A DNA stretch of 64,000 nucleotides from Thermoleophilum album (GTDB taxonomy: Bacteria > Actinomycetota > Thermoleophilia > Solirubrobacterales > Thermoleophilaceae): positions 320,382 through 384,381 of the forward strand of contig NZ_FNWJ01000002.1 of assembly GCF_900108055.1 (NCBI RefSeq). The letters are read 5' to 3'. The position numbers and the translations under genes were made by a program. Positions 35,311 to 44,783 of the stretch are shown piece after piece. Under the pieces are notes generated by a model. That model saw nothing but the letters and a program-made list of their open reading frames with translations, was not told the origin of the DNA and made no database searches. How positions within the stretch are numbered: the first letter of the stretch is position 1; every line of letters starts with the position of its first letter.

Positions 35311-35988
35311 ATGTCGATGAAGGCACTGGCAAGGCGTTCTTCGGTGCTGGCCGTCGCGCTGGCGGTTGCCGCGGGGGCTGCCGCTTGCGGCGGTGAGCGG
35401 CGGGGTGGTGTGACGGTCGAGGGCACTGGCACCGGCACTGCGGGGACGTCCGGAACCTCGACCACGGGTACCGGCACCACGCCCACGCGCACGAGCGGCG
35501 CCGCTGTTTTCGGCGTGCCCGCAGGGGTTGCCGCGGAGCAGCGGGCGCTCGCCGACGAAGTTCGTCATCACGGCGGCGTGGTGACGACGGGCGAGTGGAA
35601 GATCGCGTACATCGTCGAGGAGGCCGAGGGCTGGTGGGCACCCACCGGCGCCGGCTACCGCTGGCGCAAGCCCGCGGCCAATGAAACCAACCATCTCGAG
35701 ATCGTCCCGATCGAGCGCGCGACCGGCCGCATCGTTCCCGACGCCAAGATCGCGGTCGACGTTTTGGACCGCGACGGGCGGGTCGTCGAACGGGTCCGTC
35801 CGCGCTTCTACTACGCGGAGTTCTTCCACTACGCGGACAACGTCGCGGTCGCACGGCGCGGCCGCTACACGTTGCGCGTGCGCATCGCGCCGCCGCCGTT
35901 TCGCCGTCATGGTGAGCCCGAGCAGCGGCCGGCTCTGGGTCGCGGCGCGGTCGTGACGATCCGAGGCGTCGAGCTCGGTCGCTCGTAG
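35311..35988 (+). CDS. Lipoprotein of the P19/Tp34 (iron/copper-binding) type
   Basis: A 225-residue exported lipoprotein. The signal peptide ends at the lipobox AAAC (Cys 26), followed by a Gly/Thr-rich linker (about 30-65). The mature domain has NHLEIVPIERATGRIVPDAKI and FFHYADNVAVARRGRYTLRV followed by PPP, the pattern of the P19/Tp34 Fe2+/Cu2+-binding family. The family Met ligand before the His is not obvious here. ATG 35311 follows GGAGGAG at a good distance. The iron-box-like palindrome upstream fits an iron-uptake role. No EfeB/permease partner is adjacent. Confidence 0.65.
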   Translation: MSMKALARRSSVLAVALAVAAGAAACGGERRGGVTVEGTGTGTAGTSGTSTTGTGTTPTRTSGAAVFGVPAGVAAEQRALADEVRHHGGVVTTGEWKIAYIVEEAEGWWAPTGAGYRWRKPAANETNHLEIVPIERATGRIVPDAKIAVDVLDRDGRVVERVRPRFYYAEFFHYADNVAVARRGRYTLRVRIAPPPFRRHGEPEQRPALGRGAVVTIRGVELGRS

Positions 35989-36014
35989 CGACCGCAGCCG
36001 CGCCGACGGTGCGA

Positions 36015-36041
36015 GGGGCGGCCACCCGCGGCCGCCCCTTT
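36015..36041 (+). terminator. Intrinsic terminator after the P19-like gene
   Basis: GGGGCGGCC (36015-36023), loop ACCCGC, GGCCGCCCC (36030-36038), then TTT. A perfect 9-bp GC stem with a short T run, 27 bp after the stop codon. Confidence 0.75.
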
Positions 36042-36072
36042 CCGTCTTGGCTAGAGGCGAGAATCGCCGCGC

Positions 36073-38574
36073 ATGTACGCCCAAGGATGGGTTATTGAGC
36101 CGCTCGACGGCGCTGCGGTGCGTGAGCTGAGCCGCGCCCTCGGCGTGTCACCTCTGCTCGCAGCGATCCTCGTGCGACGCGGTTTCCGCGACCCGGTGCG
36201 CGCACGCGCGTTCTTGGAGCGCAGCGAGCGGCACGATCCCGAGTTGCTGCCGGGTGCGTGTGAGGCGGTTCGCGTGCTCGAGCGACACCTGCGCAGCGGC
36301 TCGCGGATCGTGGTTCACGGCGACTACGACGTCGACGGTGTCTGCGCCACGGCACTGGCAGTTCGCGCTCTGCGTGCGCTGGGGGCCGAACCGCACTGGT
36401 TCTTGCCGGCCAGAGAAGAGGGCTACGGACTCAGCTTGCGAACCGTCGAGCAGCTAGCTGCCCGCGGCTGCCAGCTGTTGCTCGCCGTCGACTGCGGCGT
36501 TACGGCTGCCGCGGAGATAAGACGGGCGCGCGAGCTGGGCATCGAAGTGATCGTCGTCGACCACCACCGGCCAGGCGAGCAATTACCGCCAGCGACGCTC
36601 GTTCATCCCGAGCTCGGACCGGCGCCGTACCCGACCACCAACCTCTGTGCGACCGCGACCGTCGCCAAGCTCTTCGAGCTGTGCGCACGCACGCTCGGGT
36701 CAGCGGCGGGCGAGGTCTTGGCGTTCGCACCGGAGCTGTGCGCACTTGCCACGGTTTGTGACGTCGTGCCGCTGGAGGGAGAGAACCGGCGGCTGGTCGC
36801 GGAGGGGCTGCGTGCCTTCGCCACCACCCGCTGCGTCGGCCTGCGGGCGCTGTGCGAGGTCGCCGGCACACATCCCAGCGCCGTCGGGGAGCGCGAACTG
36901 GCGTTCCGGCTAGGTCCGAGGCTGAACGCCGCTGGCCGCATCGATCGTCCCGACTGCGCACTCGAGCTGCTGCTGTGCGACGACGCGCGGCAAGCGGCGG
37001 CGCTGGCCGCCGAGCTGGATGCGCTCAATCGATGTCGTCAAGAGGAAGAGCTGCGAACGCTCTTCGCCGCCGAGTCGCAGTGCGCCGAGCAGGCGGCGCG
37101 CGCAGCGATGGTGGTGGCCGGCGAGGGGTGGCATCCCGGCGTCGTCGGTATCGTCGCCTCGCGGCTGGTCGAGCGCTGGCGAAGACCGTGCCTGGTGGTC
37201 GCGCTCGACGGAGATCGCGGACGTGGCTCGGGGCGGTCGATCCCCGCCTACGACCTGCACGCCGGCTTGGCTGCCTGCGCTAGCCATCTCGAGCGTTTCG
37301 GCGGTCATCGGCTGGCCGCCGGCATCGAGATCCGCCGCGAGCAGCTGCCGGCCTTTGCCGAAGCGTTGGCGCAGCACGCTGCGGCGGAGCTGTCGCCGCA
37401 CGATCTACGGCTGCGTTGCCGCATCGACGCCGTCGTCTCGGGGCACGAGCTTGACCTCGAGCTGGCCACCGAGCTCGAGAAACTGCGCCCGTTCGGCGCT
37501 GGCAACCCTGCGCCGCTACTGCTTTTGAGGGCGGCGCGGGCGGAGCGCATACGCCCCCTGGGCGAGGGGGCTCGCCATGCGCGACTCACCTTGCGTGCTC
37601 CCGGCGGCCGGCTGGAAGCGGTCGCCTTCGGTGTGCGCCCGGCTTCGCTGCGGGCACTCGAAGCCTGCGAACACGAGGTCGCCGTGCGGCTCGAGCGCAA
37701 CGAGCACAACGGCTGGCTGGAGGCGCGGGCGGTAGTCGCGGCTGTGCGCGCAGCTGATCGTACGCCGCCGCCGCGGTCGACCGACGCGCTGCAAGCCGCT
37801 GACTTGGCGGTGCCACGGCCCGACCGCCGAGCGCCCGCCAACTTAGCTGGCCGTCGCCGGCTCGTCGATCTCCGAGGCCTCGACAGCCGTTGGCTGATCG
37901 GCGAACTCGCCTGGCGCGACTGCGCACTGGTCGTCGCCGACGCTGATCGCCGACGCGAGCGGCTGGTGGCGCTCGGCGTTTCGCGCGAATCCTGTGGAGC
38001 GCTGCTCGACTGGGAGGATCTGTGTGCGGACCGCGAGCTGGCTGGGCCCTTTGCTCGCCTCGTCGCGCTCGATCCGCCGCCGCTGCCGGAGGCGATCGCG
38101 TCGGACGCTGCGTTGGCGGAGCTCGCGGCTGGTCTGCCGGGCAGCGCAGGCGAGTTGATCGCTTGTTGGGGCGAGCCGGAGCTGCGCTTCGCGCTCGATG
38201 CTTGGCGCTGGCGGCTCGACCTACGTTCGCATTTGCGGGAGCTGTGGCGAGAGCTGCGCGCGGCTGGCGGAACGCTCGCCGGTGAGGAACTGCGGCGCGC
38301 GCTGAGAGGCCGCTACCGCCACGCGCGACCGCCAGCGCTGCGCCGGGCGCTCGCGCAGACGCTCGCCGAGCTTGGACTGGCCGAGGTCGCGTGGGGGCAA
38401 GATGGCGCCGTTACGCAGTTGAAACTGCGCAAGCCGCCCGAGCGGACGGTCGAGCTCGAGAAATCGCCGACTTTTGCCCAGCGGCTCCGACTGCTAGAGG
38501 CGCTCGAAAGGGTGGTGGTGCGCGCGATCGACGCCGCGAAGCCTCCAGAAGCGGCCCTCAGCGGCCGACTCTAG
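36073..38574 (+). CDS. recJ: Single-stranded-DNA-specific exonuclease RecJ
   Basis: RecJ degrades single strands 5' to 3' in recombination and repair. The 833-residue protein has the DHH phosphoesterase core: VVHGDYDVDGVCATAL, LLLAVDCGVTAAAEI, VIVVDHHRPGE. The DHHA1 part has WHPGVVGIVASRL, RGSGRSIPAYDLHAGL and FGGHRLAAGI, and an OB domain follows to about 560. Residues 560-833 form a long C-terminal extension, similar in size to Firmicutes/actinobacterial RecJ. The start ATG 36073 fits the family. recJ ends 11 bp before relA. Confidence 0.93.
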   Translation: MYAQGWVIEPLDGAAVRELSRALGVSPLLAAILVRRGFRDPVRARAFLERSERHDPELLPGACEAVRVLERHLRSGSRIVVHGDYDVDGVCATALAVRALRALGAEPHWFLPAREEGYGLSLRTVEQLAARGCQLLLAVDCGVTAAAEIRRARELGIEVIVVDHHRPGEQLPPATLVHPELGPAPYPTTNLCATATVAKLFELCARTLGSAAGEVLAFAPELCALATVCDVVPLEGENRRLVAEGLRAFATTRCVGLRALCEVAGTHPSAVGERELAFRLGPRLNAAGRIDRPDCALELLLCDDARQAAALAAELDALNRCRQEEELRTLFAAESQCAEQAARAAMVVAGEGWHPGVVGIVASRLVERWRRPCLVVALDGDRGRGSGRSIPAYDLHAGLAACASHLERFGGHRLAAGIEIRREQLPAFAEALAQHAAAELSPHDLRLRCRIDAVVSGHELDLELATELEKLRPFGAGNPAPLLLLRAARAERIRPLGEGARHARLTLRAPGGRLEAVAFGVRPASLRALEACEHEVAVRLERNEHNGWLEARAVVAAVRAADRTPPPRSTDALQAADLAVPRPDRRAPANLAGRRRLVDLRGLDSRWLIGELAWRDCALVVADADRRRERLVALGVSRESCGALLDWEDLCADRELAGPFARLVALDPPPLPEAIASDAALAELAAGLPGSAGELIACWGEPELRFALDAWRWRLDLRSHLRELWRELRAAGGTLAGEELRRALRGRYRHARPPALRRALAQTLAELGLAEVAWGQDGAVTQLKLRKPPERTVELEKSPTFAQRLRLLEALERVVVRAIDAAKPPEAALSGRL

Positions 38575-38577
38575 ACT
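38572..38577 (+). promoter_or_regulatory. -10 element TAGACT for leaderless relA
   Basis: TAGACT overlaps the end of recJ (stop TAG at 38572-38574) and ends 8 bp before GTG 38586. The context TCTAGACTCGATC is the same as before pyrG (8498-8510). Confidence 0.55.
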
Positions 38578-38585
38578 CGATCGCA

Positions 38586-41012
38586 GTGAGCAACGAGGCC
38601 GTCAAAGGAGCCGGCACGTCGGGGGCCGGCGCGACCGAACAACTCGAACGCGGCACGGCGTCGGCGGACGCTGCGCGTAGCGACGCGCCAGCGCGGGCGG
38701 CTGAGCGCGCCAGTGATCGTGCCGAAGGCGCCGGCGGCGGGTTCGAACGCACACCGGTCGACGCGGCTCCCTCCCCGCACGCACCTGCCGGTCCTGCCGA
38801 TCGACTCACGCCAGAGCAGCGGCGGATGCTCGGCGACCTGCTGGCGGTGGTGGCGGAACACGCCGACGAGGCGGCGCAGCCGGTCGACCAGGAGATGGTC
38901 GAGCGCGCTTTCGTGTTCGCCTGCCAACGCCACGCCGGGCAGCGGCGGGCGTCGGGCGAGGACTTCATCGTTCACCCGGTCGGCGTAGCCAAGATCTGTG
39001 CGGGCATGCGTCTCGACACCGAGACGCTGTGCGCAGCGTTGCTCCACGACACCGTCGAGGACACGAGCGCGTCGCTCGAGGAGATCGAGGCTCTGTTCGG
39101 CCAGGAGGTGGCGACGCTCGTCGACGGCGTGACCAAGCTCTCCGGCGTCACTTTCCAGAGCCGCGACGAGCGCCAAGCTGAGAACTACCGCAAGATGATG
39201 GTGGCGATGGCCGCCGACCTGCGGGTCGTGTTGATAAAGCTTGCGGACCGTCTCCACAATATGCGGACGATCTCCTCGCTGCCGCGACACAAGCAGCAGG
39301 AGAAGGCGCGCGAAACGCTCGACATATTCGCGCCGCTTGCCCATCGACTGGGTATCCACGCGATCAAGTGGGAACTCGAGGATCTCGCGTTCCAAACACT
39401 TCACCCACGTAAGTACAACGAGATCAAGGAGCTCGTCAGCCAGCAGCGCGCCGAGCGAGAAGCTTACGTAGCACGCGCCGGCGAGATCCTCAAACGCGAG
39501 CTCGCGGCGGTTGGTATCCCTGCGGAAATATCAGGTCGTGCAAAGCATTTCTACTCAATTTACTTGAAGATGACACGTAAGGGCCGTGAGTTCAATGAAA
39601 TTTATGACCTCACGGCGATGCGTGTATTGGTCGACTCGGTAAAAGATTGTTACGGTGCGATCGGTGTTATCCACTCGCTGTGGAAGCCCATGCCCGGACG
39701 GTTCAAGGACTTTGTAGCGATGCCCAAGTTCAACATGTACCAGTCTCTCCATACCACGGTAATTGGTCCTGAGGGTAAGCCGCTTGAGATCCAGGTACGT
39801 ACCCATGAGATGCACCGGACGGCCGAGTTCGGTGTCGCCGCCCACTGGCTTTACAAGGAAGAGGGTGGCAAGGCGCCCGAGGACAAGATGGATTGGCTGC
39901 GCCAACTGCTCGATTGGCAGCAGGACCTGTCCGATCCCCGCGAATTCACGGAGACGCTCAAGCGCGACCTGTTCGAAGACGAAGTCTTCGTGTTCACGCC
40001 GAAGGGCGAGGTCAAGTCGCTGCCGGCGGGCTCGACCCCGCTCGACTTCGCGTACGCGGTGCATACCGACGTCGGTCACCGCTGCGTCGGGGCGAAGGTC
40101 AACGGCAAGGTGGTTCCGCTCCACTATCGCCTGCGCTCCGGCGACATCTGCGAGATCCTGACGTCGAAGAAAGAGCGCGGCCCCTCGCGCGACTGGCTGT
40201 CCCTGGTCAAGTCGACGCGCGCGCAGTCGAAGATCCGCGCCTGGTTCAAGCGCGAGCACCGCGAGGACGCGGAGCGGCACGGCCGGGAGTTGCTGCAAGA
40301 GCAACTGCGGCGCCACAGTCTGCCGCCGCAGAAGATGGTGGGCTCGTCGCTGCTCGCCGACGTGATCCGCGAGATGGGTTTCCGCAAAGCCGATGACTTC
40401 TACGTCGCGCTCGGCGAGGAGAAGATCTCGCCGCGCGTCGTCGTCAACAAGGTGATGCAGCGCCTCAAGCGGGGCGAGGCGGTGGCCGAGCCCGAGGGCG
40501 CGTCGGCGGAGCTACTGTCGCGCCGCGAGAAGCGCCCGAAGCGCACTGCCGCCGCGTCCGCCTACGGGATACGCGTCGAAGGGATCGACGACGTGCCAGT
40601 GCGGATCGCCAAGTGCTGCCGGCCGGTGCCCGGCGATCCGATCTGCGGCTACATCTCGCTCGGACGCGGGATCACCGTGCATCACGAACACTGCCTCAAC
40701 GCTCGTGCGCTGCGGCGCAACTCGGCCGAGCGTTTCACGCCCGTCAGCTGGGACGGTGACGCGGAGACCTCGTTCCGGGCGGAAATCGAGATCGCGGCTT
40801 GGGATCGGACGGGTCTCCTCGAGGACCTCTCGAGGACGTTTTCGGAGTCCGGTCTCAACATCGTCGAAGCGCGTTGCACGGTCAATCACCCGATGGTGAA
40901 GAACCGCTTCGTCGTCGAGTGCGGTGACACCAGGGTCCTGAAGGCGGTGATCCAAAAGCTCCGCAACGTCGAGTCGGTGTTCGACGCCTACCGCGTGACG
41001 CCGAGTCGCTGA
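38586..41012 (+). CDS. relA: Bifunctional (p)ppGpp synthetase/hydrolase, RelA/SpoT family
   Basis: Rel makes and degrades the stringent-response alarmone. The 808-residue protein has a low-complexity N-terminus (1-75), an intact HD hydrolase domain with LLHDTVEDT (His 154, Asp 155), the synthetase domain (about 290-410; DLTAMRVLVDSVKDCYG, FNMYQSLHTTV, IQVRTHEMHRTAEFGVAAHW), a TGS domain (VFTPKGEVKSLPAGSTPLDFAY), a conserved Cys/zinc segment (RIAKCCRPVPGDPI) and a C-terminal ACT domain. Both active sites look intact. Bases 39541-39780 (residues about 319-398) are about 48% GC, far below the flanks. GTG 38586 is preferred for its -10 element. Confidence 0.96.
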   Translation: MSNEAVKGAGTSGAGATEQLERGTASADAARSDAPARAAERASDRAEGAGGGFERTPVDAAPSPHAPAGPADRLTPEQRRMLGDLLAVVAEHADEAAQPVDQEMVERAFVFACQRHAGQRRASGEDFIVHPVGVAKICAGMRLDTETLCAALLHDTVEDTSASLEEIEALFGQEVATLVDGVTKLSGVTFQSRDERQAENYRKMMVAMAADLRVVLIKLADRLHNMRTISSLPRHKQQEKARETLDIFAPLAHRLGIHAIKWELEDLAFQTLHPRKYNEIKELVSQQRAEREAYVARAGEILKRELAAVGIPAEISGRAKHFYSIYLKMTRKGREFNEIYDLTAMRVLVDSVKDCYGAIGVIHSLWKPMPGRFKDFVAMPKFNMYQSLHTTVIGPEGKPLEIQVRTHEMHRTAEFGVAAHWLYKEEGGKAPEDKMDWLRQLLDWQQDLSDPREFTETLKRDLFEDEVFVFTPKGEVKSLPAGSTPLDFAYAVHTDVGHRCVGAKVNGKVVPLHYRLRSGDICEILTSKKERGPSRDWLSLVKSTRAQSKIRAWFKREHREDAERHGRELLQEQLRRHSLPPQKMVGSSLLADVIREMGFRKADDFYVALGEEKISPRVVVNKVMQRLKRGEAVAEPEGASAELLSRREKRPKRTAAASAYGIRVEGIDDVPVRIAKCCRPVPGDPICGYISLGRGITVHHEHCLNARALRRNSAERFTPVSWDGDAETSFRAEIEIAAWDRTGLLEDLSRTFSESGLNIVEARCTVNHPMVKNRFVVECGDTRVLKAVIQKLRNVESVFDAYRVTPSR

Positions 41013-41059
41013 GCCCGCCGGAGCTCGCGTTTACCCGCCCACCGCCGCGACCGGGCAAC

Positions 41060-42145
41060 TCAGGCGACGCAAACCAGTGCGCGTGGTGCGCTGCGCAGCT
41101 CGATGCGCGGACGCTCGCCGAGGTAGTCCCCGTCGACATGCAGCGGCAGCGGTCGACCGTCGAGCGTCTCGACCGCAGCGTACGGTGTCGATCCGAGATC
41201 GCAGATGCGCCGGTGGTTTGCGACCACGCGGGCACGACCGCTCAAGAGACGCGCGATCAGGCTGGGGACCTCGACAGGTGCGACGCGCTGGAGGGCGGTG
41301 AGTGCGAGCTCGCCCGAGTCCAGCGCCGCCTGTTGGCAGACGCGAATCGGCCGTTGCGCAAAGAACGTGTAAGGATCCGAGTTCTGGGCGACGCAAGTGA
41401 TCGCCTCGACGCTTCGTCCGTCAGGCAGCGTTACCCGCATCTGCGGTGGCTGGCCGAAGAGGTAACGCCGGTTGAAGATCGCGAAGGCGCACCAGGCGTA
41501 GTACCAGGGGCCGAAGCGCGCCTTCAAGCGCGGGTGCGCGTCGACGCGCGCGGTCACCTCCGCGTCCAGCCCGATGCCGGCGGCGAAGAGGAAATGCCGG
41601 TCGTCGACCACCCCGAGGTCGACGCGTCGCTTCGGCAACTGATCGGCGAGCCGCAGCAGGTGTTCGGTCGCGTCGACGACGTCGGCCGGTATCCCCAGTG
41701 TGCGGCAGAAGATGTTGGCCGAGCCGCCGGGAAGGGTCGTCAGTGGCGTATCGCTGCCTACCAGTCCGTTGGCCGCTTCGTTGACCGTGCCGTCGCCGCC
41801 GAACGCGCAGACCACGTCGTAGCCCTCGCGTGCCGCCTCGCGGCACAGCTGGGTGGCATGGCCGCGCGCCTCGGTGTCGACCGCGTCCACCTCGTAGCGC
41901 GACCGCAACGCGTAAACGACGAGATTGCGAAGACGGTCGGAGACAGTGGTCGCGTAGGGGTTGACGATCACCAGCATCCGGTGCTTGCGAGCTGTGCTAC
42001 CGAGCAGGGAAGCGGCGAGCGCCTCGGCGCGACGCTCGACCGGCTCCGGCGCGCTCTGCTCGCGACCGGGGGCCGATGGTCGCTGCTCGCCGCGGGCAGC
42101 CGCCTCCGCGCGCTGCGCCACTCCTGCGTCTCGCCGTTCGCTCAT
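41060..42145 (-). CDS. Diacylglycerol kinase / sphingosine kinase family lipid kinase
   Basis: A 361-residue lipid kinase-like protein. The nucleotide site is CAFGGDGTVNEAANGL, followed by LTTLPGGSANIFCRTLGIP and GIGLDAEVTARVD, as in DgkB/YegS-type kinases; in actinobacteria such enzymes phosphorylate diacylglycerol or other lipids for phospholipid and mannoside synthesis. The first 45 residues are polar. ATG 42145 overlaps the stop of the MBL gene (ATGA), so the longer reading from 42424 is rejected. Confidence 0.88.
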   Translation of the reverse strand: MSERRDAGVAQRAEAAARGEQRPSAPGREQSAPEPVERRAEALAASLLGSTARKHRMLVIVNPYATTVSDRLRNLVVYALRSRYEVDAVDTEARGHATQLCREAAREGYDVVCAFGGDGTVNEAANGLVGSDTPLTTLPGGSANIFCRTLGIPADVVDATEHLLRLADQLPKRRVDLGVVDDRHFLFAAGIGLDAEVTARVDAHPRLKARFGPWYYAWCAFAIFNRRYLFGQPPQMRVTLPDGRSVEAITCVAQNSDPYTFFAQRPIRVCQQAALDSGELALTALQRVAPVEVPSLIARLLSGRARVVANHRRICDLGSTPYAAVETLDGRPLPLHVDGDYLGERPRIELRSAPRALVCVA

Positions 42146-43176
42146 CCGTCGACTGCCTCGAACACCACCACTCCGTCGTTTTCGCGCTCCCGTACGCGGC
42201 CGTCGACGAGCAGCATGTCGACGTGGCCGAGGACTTCCGACAATGTCAAGTACGCCTGCGTCACAGCCACGTTTCCCCACAGCTCCTGGGCAATCTCGTA
42301 GGCGCTTCGCGGGCGTTCGGCGATCAGTCGGTAGATCTTCTCGGCGCGCCGCCGGTGCAGCGCGAAACGCTCGTCGATCAGCGCCCGATGGTCGACGATC
42401 GGTTCGCCGTGTCCGGGTAGACACAGATCGAGATCCATGGCGCGGGTCCGGCGCAGCGAATCGAGGTAGCGAAGCAAAACGCGATCGCGACGGTCGGGAT
42501 CGTCAGGGTGCCGTGTCAGCAGCGGGTTCGAAGAGATGTGCGCGAGCAAGTGATCGCCGACGATCGCGATCCGCCGAGCGTTGTCCACGAACAACGTGTC
42601 AGAGGGGGAGTGGCCGGGGCGGTGGTGGACCTCGAGCCGGCGTTCCCGCAGCTCGATCGTGTCGCCGTCGCGCAGGCGGCGGTGGACCGGCCCACTCGCT
42701 CCCCAGCCGCGGAACGACCGCGAGACCGCCTGCAAGGCGGTGGCGACGTCGACGGGTATGCCGTAGCGGAGCATCATGCGACAGGCGAACTCCTCCTCCG
42801 CCTGCGCCTCCGCGCGGTAGTTCTCGATGAACGGAGCCGCCCGCTCGTGGGCGGCGACCTGGGCTCCCGAGCGTTCGGCCACGATCCGTACGAGACCCGT
42901 GTGGTCGATGTGCTGATGCGTAACAAGCACGAGCTCGATCTCCTCGACCCGGCGGCCGAGGGCCTGCAGCTGGCGCTCGAGTTCGGTCAGCGAGGTGCCG
43001 GAGTTCGGTCCGGTGTCGACCAGCGTCAGCGGCTCGTCCTCGATCAGCAAGATGTTGACGCGTCCGACGGCGAAGGGCGTGGGGATCGATAGGCGATGGA
43101 TGCCGGCGCGAGCAGCCTCAGCCCAGCCCTCGGCCGAGCCGTAGGTCGCGGTAGTGGTCTCGGATCCTTCTTCCAT
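42142..43176 (-). CDS. Metallo-beta-lactamase-fold hydrolase
   Basis: A 344-residue MBL-fold hydrolase. The metal motif is THQHIDHTG (HxHxDH), with LVDTGPNSGTS before it, HHRPGHSPSDT after it, and LCLPGHGEPI near the end. The C-terminal 70 residues (about 270-344) form a winged-helix-like region, as in LACTB2/glyoxalase-II-like actinobacterial proteins. The substrate is not readable. ATG 43176 begins 12 bp after the MFS stop. Confidence 0.88.
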   Translation of the reverse strand: MEEGSETTTATYGSAEGWAEAARAGIHRLSIPTPFAVGRVNILLIEDEPLTLVDTGPNSGTSLTELERQLQALGRRVEEIELVLVTHQHIDHTGLVRIVAERSGAQVAAHERAAPFIENYRAEAQAEEEFACRMMLRYGIPVDVATALQAVSRSFRGWGASGPVHRRLRDGDTIELRERRLEVHHRPGHSPSDTLFVDNARRIAIVGDHLLAHISSNPLLTRHPDDPDRRDRVLLRYLDSLRRTRAMDLDLCLPGHGEPIVDHRALIDERFALHRRRAEKIYRLIAERPRSAYEIAQELWGNVAVTQAYLTLSEVLGHVDMLLVDGRVRERENDGVVVFEAVDG

Positions 43177-43188
43177 GTGCGCGGGAAG

Positions 43189-44778
43189 CTACTGCGCGAC
43201 CGCGGAATGGGGCTCCCCGGCTGCAACCAGGTGGCGCTCGACCGGCTCTGCGCTCGTCAACTCGCGCACGCGCTCGTAGAAGCGCAGGTCGGCGACGGTC
43301 AAACGGCGCCGCAGCTGCAGGTGCTCCTCCCACGACGGCAGCAGGAAAACTTCGAGGTAGCGCTCCGGGTCGGCGAGGTCGCGGAAGAGACCCCAGCGAC
43401 GTGCACCGGCCCGCCGGCGCGATCGCTCGACCGCGCGCATGGCTTGCTCGAAGGCGCTTTGCGCGTCGTGAGGAACCCGGTACTCCACGCTCACTAGCAC
43501 CGGGCCTGCTCCCGGCGCGGGCTCGATCGCCAGCTGCGGCTCGCTCCAGCTGGCTGCGGGAGTGAGGTCGAGGTCCTCACCGCCGCGTACCGGCCAGCGC
43601 AGCCCGGCAAGCGCGTTGGCCACGAGCCCCGCAGCCGCCAACAGGAGCGGCAAACGCACGTCCTGCGCGTCCGCGAGCGCCCCCCAAAGCGCTGCACCGG
43701 CCGCCTGTCCGCCTTGCAACGTGAGCAGGAAGACGGCCAGACCACGGGCTCGCACCCACGCCGGCAAGATCGTTTGTGCGCAGGCGTTCAAGGAAGATAC
43801 GGCGGCGATCCAGGCGCTGCCGGCGACGATCAGCGCGGGACTCGCCAGCGCCGCTGAAGGTGCCAGGGCGAGCACCAGCAAGCTCGCGGCGAGCAGTGCG
43901 CCGCCGCCGATCACCAGCCCGTTCGGCCCGACGCTCGACCGCAAGCGCGGAATCGCCGCCACGCCTGCCACCGCGCCGAGCCCGACGGCTCCGAGCAGCA
44001 CTCCGTAGCCGCCTGATTGCAGGCCGAAGCGATCGGCGGCAACTACCGGCAGCAGCGACCACACCGCGCTGGCGCAAAAAGCGAACGGCAGTGTGCTGCG
44101 CAGCACGCGCCGCAGGCGCGGCGACGAGCGCGCGAAGCGCAATCCTGCGAGCAGCGCGCCACGCACCGCTTCGCCCGATGTCGGCTGCGGCTTGCGCCGC
44201 CAACTCGAAGCTGCTACCAGCACGGCCAAGAACGAAACCGCATTGGCTGCGAACACCCAGGCGGGACCGGCGGTGGCGACGATCAGTCCGCCGAGTGCTG
44301 GGCCTACCGCTCGTGCCGCGTTGACCGAGGCGGAGTTCAGGGCCACCGCCTGAGCCACCAGCTCGCGGGGCACCAGCTCTTGCTGGACTGCCTGCCAAGC
44401 CGGTCGGCGGAGCGCGTCGGCGAGACCGACCGTGAACGTCAGGAGCAGCAGCGACAGCGGGGTGATGCTCCCCGCAAACGTCGATATCGCCAGCGCCAGG
44501 GCGGCGGCGAAGGCGACTGCTTGGCTTGCGATGAGGACGCGGCGGCGGTCGACGAGATCACCCAAAACGCCCGCCGGCAGCGCGAGCACCACCACCGGCA
44601 AGCTCACCGCCGTCTGGACGAGCGCTACCAGCAGCGCCGATCCCCCGAGTTCGAGCATCAGCCACTGCGCGCCCACCAGCTGCATCCAGGTGCCGACGTG
44701 CGAGGTGAGCTGGCCGGCCCACAGGCGTCGCCAGGTCGGGTAGCGGAGCGGCGCCCAGCCCGAGGCGAGCGCCCGCAT
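43189..44778 (-). CDS. MFS transporter with C-terminal antibiotic-monooxygenase-like domain
   Basis: A 529-residue transporter of the MFS_3 (enterobactin-exporter-like) group. About twelve hydrophobic segments span residues 18-400, with the loop GVLGDLVDRRRVL after segment 2, the MFS motif A region. Residues about 420-515 form a soluble domain (VSVEYRVP, RWGLFRDLADPERYLEVFLLPSWEEHL) typical of the dimeric ABM/EthD-like fold found fused to this MFS group. The cargo is unknown. It starts 5 bp after the manB stop. Confidence 0.87.
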   Translation of the reverse strand: MRALASGWAPLRYPTWRRLWAGQLTSHVGTWMQLVGAQWLMLELGGSALLVALVQTAVSLPVVVLALPAGVLGDLVDRRRVLIASQAVAFAAALALAISTFAGSITPLSLLLLTFTVGLADALRRPAWQAVQQELVPRELVAQAVALNSASVNAARAVGPALGGLIVATAGPAWVFAANAVSFLAVLVAASSWRRKPQPTSGEAVRGALLAGLRFARSSPRLRRVLRSTLPFAFCASAVWSLLPVVAADRFGLQSGGYGVLLGAVGLGAVAGVAAIPRLRSSVGPNGLVIGGGALLAASLLVLALAPSAALASPALIVAGSAWIAAVSSLNACAQTILPAWVRARGLAVFLLTLQGGQAAGAALWGALADAQDVRLPLLLAAAGLVANALAGLRWPVRGGEDLDLTPAASWSEPQLAIEPAPGAGPVLVSVEYRVPHDAQSAFEQAMRAVERSRRRAGARRWGLFRDLADPERYLEVFLLPSWEEHLQLRRRLTVADLRFYERVRELTSAEPVERHLVAAGEPHSAVAQ

Positions 44779-44783
44779 CGCGA

